Part shown: piece after piece, positions 1 to 9,904 of the stretch
Position numbering within the stretch: position 1 is the stretch's first letter
Layout: every line of letters starts with the position of its first letter
DNA from: Epiperipatus broadwayi
Lineage: Eukaryota > Onychophora > Udeonychophora > Euonychophora > Peripatidae
Length of the DNA: 64,000 bases
Assembly (NCBI GenBank): GCA_028023455.1
Contig: JAQFVV010012447.1
Location: 744,001-808,000, forward strand
Reading direction: 5' to 3'
Made by a program: the position numbers and the translations under genes
Notes under the pieces: model-generated
The model's input: the letters and a program-made list of their open reading frames with translations, nothing else
Databases searched by the model: none
What the model was told of the DNA's origin: nothing

Positions 1-927
1 ATGTGTGATTTGATAATGAACCAATTACTATTGTTTTGTATTTATGTACTATTATAAAAACAGAACAAAAGGCTTTATTAAATTACAAAAATTTCAAAGA
101 TGGTTCAGTATATGTCAGTCATATTGATCACTGCATGGAATTTAGTATGTAATTTTTCATTTTTTCTAATTATAATTATAATTAATATATTATTTTGTTA
201 CAATTACTACACCAGAATAGATATTTTAATTTATGAAGTTATAAATTAAATTAAAATTCAAATACTTATGCAATTATAAAATGCAATTTATAAGACATCT
301 ACAAACTTAATCCATAATTACTATAATATTAAAATTATATACAAGCGCTTTAATAAGTTGGTTGATAAATGGTAATGTATGTAAATGCATATGTAAATTA
401 ATTTGTTCATGTTCAGGAACAAAGCTAAATGTGGAATGCAAATAATTTTAATTATAGGAGCATATTTATTTAAAAGATTGTCAATATTTAAGATCTTACA
501 TTTTCAGAAAATTTGATGACTTCACTTTTATTTTTTAATCCATTTAAACTTTTTATATATTTTTATCAATATTCAATAAAAAATAATAATAATTATCGAA
601 TGGTTAATTATTATTCAGGAATTCGTGTACCGGTAGAAACAAAATCGGGCCATGATCCATGAATGCCATTGCAACAATGCAAGGCATAAAATTTGATGAA
701 ATAAAAAACAAAAAATGCAATGAAAATAATTATTTTCATGTACAAACACACATGAATGATTATGCATATTTCTCACATGTGCAAAAATTGTTTATAAACA
801 ATAACCCATATGATTATATAAGCTGATGGGCTTGGATTAAAAACATTAAGGTGTTTTCAATTTAAGACTCGTAGTTTTGTAGTTAAATGGAGATAAAAGG
901 TGGTTGCTGGAGTTGTTGCATTAAATC
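1..927. other. AT-rich DNA without a recognised gene
   Basis: No open reading frame of note, no RNA gene and no repeat shared with the rest of the window was recognised here. There are only short A/T runs. Confidence 0.6.
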
Positions 928-1175
928 CTAAGATCTAGGTGCAGTGCTCTCAGATCCAAGGCTCCTCACTTACAAAGGCCATAAGCCAGAAACTAGTCTG
1001 GGGATATTGGATGCGTAGGCACTAGATGAGGATTTTATGCATAAGCCTTCTGGTATCCATTGATTACTCTAGCTTTCTGTGTGTGGCAATATATATAGTG
1101 AGTTTTGCCTGTTTTAACAACAGTTATACACAAGCATAAGAGGAGGTAGTCATGTGATGTTTATTGGCTTAATTA
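928..1175 (+). repeat. Family B hammerhead repeat, single arm
   Basis: This is a one-arm copy of the repeat that forms the long palindrome at 20345-20775. Both share the blocks GTGCAGTGCTCTCAGATCC, ACTAGTCTGGGGATATTGG and GTTTTGCCTGTTTT, and both end near CATGTGATGTTTA. It carries a decayed hammerhead at 954-1012. No protein is encoded. Confidence 0.75.
954..1012 (+). ncRNA. Decayed hammerhead ribozyme, family B
   Basis: The two-part stem I is intact: ATCCAA (954-959) pairs with TTGGAT (1007-1012), and TCCTCA pairs with TGGGGA. Stem II (GGC/GCC around CATAA) and GAAAC-TA-GT-C are present. The catalytic box reads CTTACAA where CTGANGA is required, so this copy should be inactive. Intact helices next to a mutated core suggest recent inactivation (inference). 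Confidence 0.6.
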
Positions 1176-1184
1176 CAATACTGT

Positions 1185-1590
1185 TAATATTTTTTATTAA
1201 TCATTCATTAGTCTAGAGATTATCCAATAATGAATAACATTTCTGTAGTGTAATTTCCACTATACCATTCTCACTCAAAGTAGAGACTGGTTTCTATATG
1301 CTTTTAATAACTTGTAGAGGGATGAAATTATAACCATATGATCAAAGCCATGCGAAAAAGATGTATGATCTCCTAGATGTCTATTTTATGCTGAACCAGA
1401 ACTCATCAATTGGCCCAGACCACAATCTCTTACACATATCTTAATCATTGTTCAGTATATATATATAGCTAACTATTACAGTTTAATTAATATATCTTAA
1501 TCATTGTTCAGTATATATATATAGCTAACTATTACAGTTTAATTAATAATTATTAAATTTACTGCCCTCACAACTTCGACACAAACCATT
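1185..1590 (-). repeat. Family F hammerhead repeat, roughly full length
   Basis: A repeat of about 400 bp runs from the CATTAGTCTAGAGATTATC block to the CTGCCCTCACAACTT block. Related copies are at 10095-10470 (partial) and 50838-51290 (reverse orientation). The ribozyme strand is minus. The hammerhead near 1380-1430 is decayed: the box reads TTGATGA and the GAAA reads AAAA. Confidence 0.65.
1437..1549. repeat. 56-bp tandem duplication
   Basis: The block starting TTAATCATTGTTCAGTATAT and ending CAGTTTAATTAATATATC occurs twice in a row with a 56-bp period. It lies inside the family F repeat and is nearly identical between copies, so it is a recent local duplication. Confidence 0.85.
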
Positions 1591-1624
1591 TACATTAGAG
1601 AATATTATTAATTACTATATCGTA

Positions 1625-1935
1625 TTTAATATAGGCAGGATTCGAACTCAGACTTTCACACGACTCAATACTCTCAGTGCCATCTCATATTGCTGACTTA
1701 CCCAATCACACATATGTTGAAAAGATAAATAATATAAAGCTGAGCACTGATTATATATATATGTGAGGATAGTAATCTAGACCAACTGATGATTGCTGGT
1801 TTAGCAGGAAATACGTATATTGGTGATTATTTATCTTTTCAACATGTGTGTGATCAGGTGGGTCAGCAATATGAGATGTCACTGAGAGTAGTGGGTCGTG
1901 TGAAAGTCTGAGTTCGAATCCTGCCTATATTACAT
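1625..1935. repeat. Foldback family F element
   Basis: The left arm (about 1631-1733) and the right arm (about 1830-1930) are inverted copies sharing GGCAGGATTCGAACTCAGAC, CTCATATTGCTGAC and GAAAAGATAAATAAT. The left copy lacks the ribozyme segment, so the stem is asymmetric. The right arm carries an intact hammerhead and, about 90 bp downstream, GAGTTCGAATCC, which matches the tRNA B box (GGTTCGANTCC). This hints at a tRNA-like pol III module beside the ribozyme. Confidence 0.8.
1773..1829 (+). ncRNA. Hammerhead ribozyme, family F, type I
   Basis: Stem I outer helix is TAATC (1773-1777) with GATTA (1825-1829), followed by a TAGA bulge and an inner helix CCAA/TTGG. The core CTGATGA lies at 1786-1792. 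Stem II is TTGCT/AGCAG with a GGTTT loop. GAAA lies at 1808-1811. Stem III is the minimal AT-ACGT-AT, and the predicted cleavage is after A1819. All invariant core positions of the hammerhead family are present. Stem III is very short, as in animal hammerheads thought to act best as dimers (established for the class, inferred here). Confidence 0.85.
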
Positions 1936-3295
1936 ATATAAATGCAGGTTTAAGCCTGTGCAATGTATTAATATATCGTATTTCTAATTTTAATAATTAT
2001 TTTTCACAAAAAAAATAAACACTCATGTAGGAGCTCAATAAAACCTCGCCCATAGCACATGAAAAACCAGTACGTCACTGCTGATTAGTAAGCCTTGTTG
2101 TCTAGCTGCTTTTCAATAAAGAGACACTGACTTATGTTTTATGGTTTATGTTTTATATATATAATGACAAAAGCTTTTGAAATGTTATTGCTTAAAGCCC
2201 CTCCCGCCTCATAACCATTTCCTCTTTTACAAAGCTCTGTTATTATTTCAATTTTATTAAAATAACTTTATGATTTTAAATTTCATCTAAGTTAGTTAAA
2301 AGTTCTTATATAATATCAAATAAAAGTTATTTATTTAATGTATTTCATATAATACCTTTCTTTTAGAAAGAAATTTCAAGAAAATAATGCTTAATAGCAG
2401 CCAAAATTACAGTTGAAAATGCCGATTCAAACATTTACATGCATCACATGATTAAAAAACAAAACAACTCTTGATGATTGTGTAATAAAGGATATAACCA
2501 CATCTTTGTAATAGAAAATTTTTGCAGAAAAGGGTGGGGGATATAATGGCTTGAAGTCAAATAGAAAAATAACGCACTCCAGAAAAAAATAAAAAGGAAA
2601 AAGAAAATTGAAGTTTCATAATAATTACCTATAGGTGAAGTAAATCAAGCAATAAAAGAAATGCGAAAAACGCACGAAGATTAAAGTCTATATAAAAGCA
2701 AATTGTATAGATTTAGAAAACAGTTCCAACCTAGGAAATATTCATTTTTGATGACATTCACAAAGGAAAAAAACATTTATCTATTTTTTAAATAAAAAAA
2801 TTTGTGTAAAAACAAGATATTTTATGTGTGTGTGTTTATATATAAGAATAAAATAATGCTTATTTATGTGTTTTTAAATATACATCAGCCTTTATGTAAC
2901 ACTTTTAGCTCTGTTGTTATAAAAATTTTCCTAGAACAAAATACTGCTATTTGAGTCTACGCGCCAACACGAATACAGTAATTATTTTTCCAAATCTAAT
3001 GATATAAAAATACTTCATGTTTATTTTCCTAACCCTAGATGTCATAATTTTTTATATTGTTATGCAAAGTTTACCGCAAACACCTAAGCATCGGAGTTAG
3101 AGTGAAACTATGCCGGATACAAAGTTCATTATATTATGAAGATAAGTAAGTAAACATAAATTTAAAATATATTAATTAAAATTGACAAACATCAACAAAA
3201 TCAATAGTTAAATAACAGTAATAGGTTTTTTGAAATTCATACTAGAGTATATAAATCTAGAAAATAAATATTTACAATCTATATTGTTTTTTTGT
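1936..3295. other. AT-rich DNA, nothing recognised
   Basis: No gene, RNA or shared repeat was identified, apart from A/T runs and a short GT run near 2826. The longest reading frames are below significance for this base composition. Confidence 0.6.
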
Positions 3296-3412
3296 TTTTT
3301 TTCCATATGTCATAGCATCGGCCGGGAAGCGAACCCACAACCGTCTGCAACCAACTATTTGCTTGCAAGGCGGCTGCGGTGACCTTCCGGCTAACAACGC
3401 TTGACCAAAATT
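3296..3412 (-). mobile_element. tRNA-derived SINE
   Basis: Read on the minus strand, a tRNA-like head starts near 3412 with GCGTTGTTAGCCGGAAGG (A-box-like) and continues to GGGTTCGCTTCCC, a near-perfect B box. A short tail (GATGCTATGACATATGG) leads into an A-rich end with several A runs. Sister copies are at 22239 and 61153. The head carries extra bases in the variable region and is not a functional tRNA gene. Confidence 0.75.
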
Positions 3413-3414
3413 GT

Positions 3415-3757
3415 TGAAGTTATTAGATCAGAAGTCGAACTCCGATAATGCGCTATTACTTTAAGTATTATAAATCTCTGTGCACTCAACACGTCAGTAA
3501 GAGTTTAAAAAACTTAAGTGAATCATTTAAGTTTAGAGTGCAATTTTATAAATACACCAACTTTCACTGACCATGCTAAATCTGGGCTTGAGTTTATTGT
3601 GTCTGATGTTATAATCAAATTTTGAATTGTACAAATCTATTTAACCTATCGTAGGAGAAAACTCTTACTGACGTGTGAGTGCGCTGAGATTTATAATATT
3701 TAAAGTAATAGCGCATTATCGGAGTTCGACTTCTCCAATCAAATAATTTCAAGATTT
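3415..3757. repeat. Foldback element with 95-bp arms
   Basis: The arm at about 3418-3510 (AGTCGAACTCCGATAATGCG, then CACGTCAGTAAGAGTTT) is repeated in inverted orientation at about 3655-3750. The roughly 145-bp spacer contains CACCAACTTTCACTGACCAT, which is related to the 20870-21000 region. No transposase is present, so it is a non-autonomous palindromic element. Confidence 0.75.
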
Positions 3758-5227
3758 TCAGACTTTATAATAATAGATTTAAATCTATATTATTCTATAT
3801 ATCGCAATAACATTATAAAATTGTTTTATTTGACACTTACGATATAATATATGTCTTATATGTTTACAAGTCATAATACATATCTATATTTCCAATTCAC
3901 ATATGTGTGTGTTACTGCCAATTATTAATGAGATAATTTTTGGCATTTAATGAGTACAGTATCAAAGCCTATTCAATTTAAATCTTTCATTTGCACTTGA
4001 AGTTTTTAAAAATAATTGTAGATGCATCTCTTTGCAGTTGAGAATAATGATAGAGCAATAAACTTAAGAGTTAAATTCAAGATTCTGAAGTCATTTCTCA
4101 TGAATTGAATAAAACTGTTCTGTTTGGCCTATATTCTAGGTACTTGAATCTCATTTGATCTGAGAAACTAATCATAGAATTATTTTTATTATAGCTGAAA
4201 TTTTTTTTTTTTCAACTGTAAGTTAAAATATTATCAGCTTTTGAAAAGATGGATTTGGATTAGATAATTAAACCATATTATTTTGAAAATCACTTTTTTG
4301 TAAACAAAAATGTGGGTTGTCCCCCCCTCCCTTATATGCTGAGCATCTTTCTTGATAATTAAAAAAATAAATGAATGGTTTGTTGCTCAGTGGGTCATAC
4401 GATGTTGAAACACCAGAAGTAACTGAACTGGGCTGTGATCCATAGACTTAAACTCCAGAGTGTGGCATTATACTATGGCAATATGCAGTGTATTTTTGAT
4501 AATAATTATAGGGAACAAAAATTAAAATAATTAATTGGTTTGCACTATTATTTTACTTGAGTTTTATAAGGATGGCAAAAAAAAAAGTAATTTTCTTTAC
4601 TAATCAATTTTTAGTAAATACAAAGGGTTTTGTTACTGTTTCTCATGAAAAACTATTGGGCAGATTAAAATCTCTTTATAGTTGCATTTTTTTCCTGGGT
4701 GCACTATGAATGTTATGTAATGCACCTTTTCATTTAAAAATTTCATTGTGTTTTCATGTTCACTTGGCTCATTCTTAAACCTTTGGTCATTTACATAGTA
4801 GATAGATTCACTAAACTATACTTAAAAAGATTCTTTTTTACTGTGATAAGAAATGTCATGTGCAAATAGAGGTTTCTGAGTTAAAGCGTATGTCCTATGA
4901 AAGTAGGTATTTCATTAATTTTATATTAATTCATATTATGCTATATTTTTATTTTTCTGGAAATAAAATAATCTTGACTGAAATATAGAAAAAAAGAGAT
5001 GTTTTACATTAATGGATCATTTTGTAAGTGCTATATTCGTATTAGAAATGAAATCATTTGAAATTATGAAATTATCATTAAGAAATGAGAAAAACTTTGC
5101 AATTAACTAAAATTGTTAGTACAAAAAGTATTATAATTTTATAAGTGTAATATACCTATAAAGCAATTCAAAATTATAATAAACACAATCATTTATAAAT
5201 GCTGCTATATAAATATTATTTATTAAG
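3758..5227. other. AT-rich DNA, nothing recognised
   Basis: Only simple A/T runs and a C-run near 4321 stand out. A weak SINE-like patch may lie at 4380-4480, but no promoter boxes could be confirmed. Confidence 0.5.
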
Positions 5228-5417
5228 CACAAGCAGTTCTTAATTAAAGTGAAAGGCTAAAACCTTCTCGCATGCACATTTAGAATGCTTATATAACAGC
5301 CAATAAGATGTAAAGCTGACTAAATAGATAGCTCTCAAGTCACAACACAAGACAGAGATTTTATAAGAAAAAGGTGGTTCCACCTTCTTCTTTACTTAAA
5401 TTTCTCTCTCTCTCTCT
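5228..5417 (-). repeat. Family D1 repeat arm
   Basis: This is the inverse of the arms at 7975-8128 and 9500-9655. Shared blocks include GCTTATATAACAGCCAAT (a CCAAT-type motif next to a TATA-like string), CACAACACAAGACAGAG and the hairpin AAGGTGGTTCCACCTT. It ends in a short CT run. With the right-hand copies it brackets about 2.3 kb that holds the minisatellites. Confidence 0.75.
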
Positions 5418-5817
5418 AACCGGACCACCATACAACCGTTTTATTACGTCAGTTGTAACAATTTTCTGATGAGCATGCTGCAGGAAGGAACCATCAATTG
5501 ATATTCTTAATGCAGATGTTAATGCCCCCCTACAACAATATTTCCTGCTCATCAGAGGATGTAGTACATAGAGACTGGAAACATCTAAATATTTCTATGT
5601 TTGGTTTCCCAAAGAGCGCCATTAGAGTTCCATCTCACTACAACCTGACTGGCCTAGGTCAAGTTATGTCAGACGTAGCTCAGAGAACATGAGATTCTCA
5701 TGAACCAGTGCTATAATTGGTGAGTGATGCGATAAATAAACAAAACTGGACAACTGGATAACCAATTTAATTTTACTAACAAAAAAAAAATTTATTAAAT
5801 AACAATTAATTTGCAAT
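5418..5817. other. Unassigned spacer
   Basis: This is slightly less AT-rich than its surroundings. It contains the string CTGATGAGCATGCTGCAGGA and a partial inverse near 5540. Neither has a complete hammerhead, and no protein is recognised. Confidence 0.45.
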
Positions 5818-6188
5818 TTCAACAATAGTTCATTAATTCCTCTATGAGAAGAAGCTTGGAAATATTCTAACTCAATAATAGTTCATTTTGAATTCATTTA
5901 TGGGAAGAAGCTTGTGAATATTCTAATTCAACAATAGTTCATTAATTCCTTTATGAGAAGAAGCTTGGAAATATTCTAATTCAATAATAGTTCATTTTGA
6001 ATTCATTTATGGGAAGAAGCTTGTGAATATTCTAATTCAACAATAGTTCATTAATTCCTTTATGAGGAGAAGCTTGGACACATCCTACTTCAACAATAGT
6101 TCATTTTTGTATTCCTTTATGAGAAGAAGCTTGGAAATATTCCAATTCAACAATAGTTTGTTTTTGTATTCCTTTATGAGAAGAAGCT
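5818..6188. repeat. Minisatellite, about 55-bp units in 110-bp pairs
   Basis: Six to seven units share CAATAGTTCATT...AGAAGAAGCTT. Two variants alternate at first: one with ATTAATTCCTTTATGAG and one with TTTGAATTCATTTATGGG. The result is a higher-order repeat of about 110 bp. Confidence 0.85.
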
Positions 6189-6560
6189 TAGAAGCAGTCA
6201 AGCATTTATGGTTTATACAATAATTCATTTTGAAGCAGTCAAGCATTTATGGTTTATACAATAATTCATTAAGAAGAACCTTGAAGCAGTCAAGCACTTA
6301 TGGTTTATACAATAATTCATTTTGAAGCAGTCAAGCATTTATGGTTTATACAATAATTCATTTGTTCATTTAAGAGAAGAACCTTAGAAGCAGTCAAGCA
6401 TTTATGGTTTATACAATAATTCATTTTGAAGCAGTCAAGCACTTATGGTTTATACAATAATTCATTTTGAAGCAGTCAAGCACTTATGGTTTATACAATA
6501 ATTCATTTTGAATTCATTTAAGGTAAGAACCTTAGAAGCAGTCAAGCATTTATGGTTTTA
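6188..6560. repeat. Minisatellite, about 41-bp units
   Basis: About eight units of GAAGCAGTCAAGC(A/G)..TTATGG..ATACAATAATTCATT run head to tail, some separated by short inserts carrying AAGAACCTT. They are imperfect and lack unique spacers, so this is a minisatellite and not a CRISPR array. It abuts the preceding 55-bp array and shares the AATTCATT motif with it. Confidence 0.85.
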
Positions 6561-6769
6561 TACAGCATTTCATCATTTTATGAATTATTACCGATTGGTA
6601 GACATTTGAACTCAGCAATTCTTGGTTTGTAGAGCATTTATCATTTGATAATTGAGGCATTTATAATTTAGCCAAATATAGAAGTATATTCTTATACATA
6701 AACTCTGTTACATTACCCAGATAGAAGTAATATGCAATTAAAGCATTTCTAATTCATATAGTAAATACG

Positions 6770-7150
6770 TTCAAATATTTTTATAAATAAATTTGCATGT
6801 AGCTATTTCATAACTTCACTTTATAACGTATGATAAAGATGTTTTAACATTTTATAAAACAAATTCTATGTAATTATTTCATAATGTCACTTTATAACGT
6901 ATGATAAAGACGTTTTAATATTTTATAAAACACATTCTATGTAATTATTTCATAATGTCACTTTATAACGTATGATAAAAATGTTTTCATATTTTACAAA
7001 AAACAAATTCCATGTAATTATTTCATAACTTCATTTTATAACGTATGATAAACGTGTTCTAATATTTTACAAAACAAATTCTATGTAGTTATTTCATAAC
7101 TTCATTTTATAATGTATGATAAAGATGTTTTAATATTTTATAAAACAAAT
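6770..7150. repeat. Minisatellite, 71-bp units
   Basis: Five units recur with a spacing of 70-73 bp. Each contains AACGTATGATAAAGATGTTT, then TTATAAAACAAATTC and TATTTCATAA. The units differ at several positions, so the array is not brand new. Confidence 0.85.
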
Positions 7151-7709
7151 TACCTTCCAGTTTTACAATCCAGTTTATTCATAAAGAAGGCGGGTTATTT
7201 CATTTATGGAGAGTCATGGCATAGCGTGGAGAGAATAAAGCCACTAAATTACCCCATTATTATCATAATTCCTCTAGCAAAGGTTTCTTTTTCCATTTTA
7301 ACGTTCCGTTAAAATTATATTTTAACGTGTCAAAAGAATTAAGTAATACACTTTTTTTAAAACAAAAAATTTAATATGTTCTGCCTCTCTGTGTAAGACG
7401 AGAGAGAAAAAAAAAAGTTCTTTTCTTCCGACGATGTTCCTAATTTTAATACTGCCTCAGTTTAACTCAGATATCTTTTTTCTTTCTTTTTAATGATTGG
7501 ATAATTAATTTCTTTTTTTTTATTGAGACAGATTAAAAAAAAAATAAAATAAGACGATATAACATTTTATTCAAATTCATCAATCTCAAAATTAAAAATA
7601 TGATTTTTTTTTAAACAAATCAAAATTTATTGCATTCCCAATTAGACTGAATCACGCTAGACGTTTTTAAATGGAAGGGGTCTTTTGAATATTTATATGA
7701 GGAACAGAA
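7151..7709. other. AT-rich DNA, nothing recognised
   Basis: Homopolymer A and T runs dominate. No gene or family repeat is seen. Confidence 0.5.
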
Positions 7710-8128
7710 TATCTGTTTCAATATATATATATAAGCCAGTCTAAAACATTTTGACTTAAGAGCGTGAAGCTTTTAAACATATTAACATTTAACTCACTGT
7801 GTATTATTTCTAAATCAACAACACAAAATCTTTCGATTTAGAACGTTACTTGTTGTAAATTGAAAGATTCTGTGTTGTTGATTTAGAAATAATATGCAGT
7901 GAGTTAAATGTGAAGATGTTTAAAAGCTTCACACTCTTAAGTCAAAATGCTTCAGACTGGCTTATGTATATATAGAAATTTAAGTAAAGAAGAAGGTGGA
8001 ACCACCTTTTTCTTATAAAACCTCTGTCTTGTGTTGCAAATTGAGAGCTACTTATTCAATCATCTTTACATTTTATTGGCTGTTATATAAGCATTCTAAA
8101 TGTGCATGCAAAAAAGTTTCAGCTGGTA
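7710..8128. repeat. Family D1 foldback
   Basis: The arms at about 7728-7835 and 7855-7970 are inverted copies (AAGCCAGTCT, GTGAAGCTTTTAAACAT, AACTCACTG, GATTTAGAAATAAT). To the right follows the D1 tail with the near-palindromic hairpin AAGGTGGAACCACCTT and ATTGGCTGTTATATAAGC. The tail is interrupted at 8129 by the piggyBac-like insertion and resumes at 9287. Confidence 0.75.
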
Positions 8129-9286
8129 TTAATCCTTTAGGTGTGTATTCTGCTTGATGGCGTTTTTTTGCAAAATGATATAAAATGTAAAGTTACTGGG
8201 CCATCTTTTTTTGGATTTCTTAATTTTATTATGTCTTTTAATTTTTTTTTTTTTAATGAGGTGTATCTTTTTTTAATTTTTTATTTTTATTATTTTTTGT
8301 AATTGTTTTTGTCTTAATGTTATTTTACTTTTTTAAAACAGTATTTTTTCATAATCCAGACACACACATACATAGAAACATAAAAACAGCAAATGAAAAG
8401 TGTTTTTTTTTTTTTTGTTATTAATCAAAACACAAAACAAATTGTTTTTGTTTTAATGTTTTTTTACCTTTATAAAACACATAATTTTTTTATAATACAG
8501 AAACACACACATGTATATAAACACAAAAACAGCAATGAAAAGTCATTTGGTTTCTTATTAATGAAAACATGAAACAAATTTCAAGTGACCTCAACACTCA
8601 AACCAGGCCTGACACATTTGATGGCAAGGTCTGGTTTCAGGCTGTCATTGCACTGCTCATGCAGCCCATTGTTCCAATCCAATATGACATTCTTGGATAG
8701 GACCAGTCATGATGACATTCTTGGATAGGACCAGTCATGATGACATTCTTGGATAGGACCAGTCATGAGCAGATGTCTTCTACTGTCAACTATTTGCGGC
8801 TCCACTAATGACAGCAAATATTTCAAGCAGATGATGTGGTTGCTAAAATGCACCATTTTTTGGTCTCGACTAGGTTATCGTGAAGATGTTACTTTATGCA
8901 TGACCTCCTCCCAATAAGGTTCCTCCCTACATTTGGACTATGTTTGTCACCTTCAAATTTGTCTCCAGGATGATCTTAACTTTGTGACAATTTCATTTTA
9001 GTCAAATTGTGTGATTTCCATTTTCAAAAAAAAAAACAACTCAAAACTTTCAAACACTTAAAATACACCATCCTCACATAAGACGGCAGCAAATGTTATG
9101 TGTGAGAATTGGCATAAAATGATTTGCAAAGCACAAAGCAATGCCTACAAGGCAGCCTGCAATGTCTAATACAACATATGGGATGTATTAGATGTAACTA
9201 CATGTCTGTGGCCACTTAAATGCCATTTTTATGTGATTTTACACATGAACAATGCCATAAAGTGGCATGCATGGCTAAAGGATTAA
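8129..9286. mobile_element. Non-autonomous piggyBac-like element
   Basis: TTAA at 8129-8132 and 9283-9286 flanks an element of 1150 bp with terminal inverted repeats TCCTTTAGGTGTG and TCCTTTAGCCATG. TTAA target duplications and CC(Y)T-type ends are hallmarks of the piggyBac superfamily. The flanking family D1 sequence is continuous once the insert and one TTAA are removed, which supports the boundaries. A moderately GC-richer stretch (8580-8960) might be eroded coding DNA, but no transposase motif is readable. It also holds a 28-bp triplication. Confidence 0.7.
8685..8770. repeat. 28-bp tandem triplication
   Basis: Three consecutive, essentially identical units begin TGACATTCTTGGATAGGACC and end AGTCATGA. 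They lie inside the piggyBac-like element and look recent. Confidence 0.9.
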
Positions 9287-9660
9287 TACCTTTCACTTTA
9301 ATTATGAACTGCTTGTGCTTAATAAATAATGTTTACATACATTATTGTCAATTTCATAAGTTCTGAAAATATTACTTCATTGTAAATCGAATGATTTCCC
9401 ATTGTTGATTTAGAAATAATATGCAGTGAGTTAAATGTGAAGATGTTTAAAAGCTTCATGCCCTTAAGTCAAAATACTTCAGACTGGCTTATATATATAT
9501 AGAAATTTAAGTAAAGAAGAAGGTGAAACCACCTCTTTCTTATACAATCTTTGTCTTGTGTTGCAAATTGAGAGCTACCTATACAGTCATCTTTATATCT
9601 TATTGGCTGTTCTATAAGCATTTATGCGAGAAGGTTTCAGCCTTTCACCTCAATTAAATT
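9287..9660 (+). repeat. Family D1 repeat, continuation and second copy
   Basis: This resumes the D1 sequence split by the piggyBac insertion (CCTTTCACTTTAATTATGAA). It then gives another unit with TTAAGTCAAAATACTTCAG, the hairpin AAGGTGAAACCACCT and ATTGGCTGTTCTATAAGC, ending in GGTTTCAGCCTTTCACC. Confidence 0.7.
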
Positions 9661-9785
9661 CTGCTATAGTAAATAGTATAAACTCCCTCCTTCATATATG
9701 ATAATACTGTAATAAAAAAATAAAGCCACTTTCTCATTGGTCCTCTTTATATATAAAGAGCATTTACAAATGATTGTATTTAATG

Positions 9786-9822
<37 letters not shown>

Positions 9823-9823
9823 C

Positions 9824-9861
<38 letters not shown>
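9786..9861. repeat. (AT)n microsatellite
   Basis: A run of alternating AT, interrupted by ATCAT and TACAT strings, sits just left of the perfect palindrome. Confidence 0.9.
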
Positions 9862-9862
<1 letters not shown>

Positions 9863-9904
9863 AAAGAAAGTTACTGTTAACACTAACTGAAATAATTATA
9901 GAAA

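Noticed and set aside
3655-3690. ACTGACGTGTGAGTGCGCTGAGA in the 3.4-3.75 kb foldback as a hammerhead
   Set aside because: The box is CTGACGT instead of CTGANGA, GAAA is GAGA, and the helices are absent.
5470-5500. CTGATGAGCATGCTGCAGGA as a hammerhead core
   Set aside because: No GAAA follows at the right place and the stem I flanks do not pair. The inverse near 5540-5570 has GAAA but only four bases for stem II.
6188-6560. 41-bp repeats that look like a CRISPR array
   Set aside because: Units are imperfect and mostly contiguous, there are no unique spacers and no cas genes, and the DNA is animal-like. It is a minisatellite.
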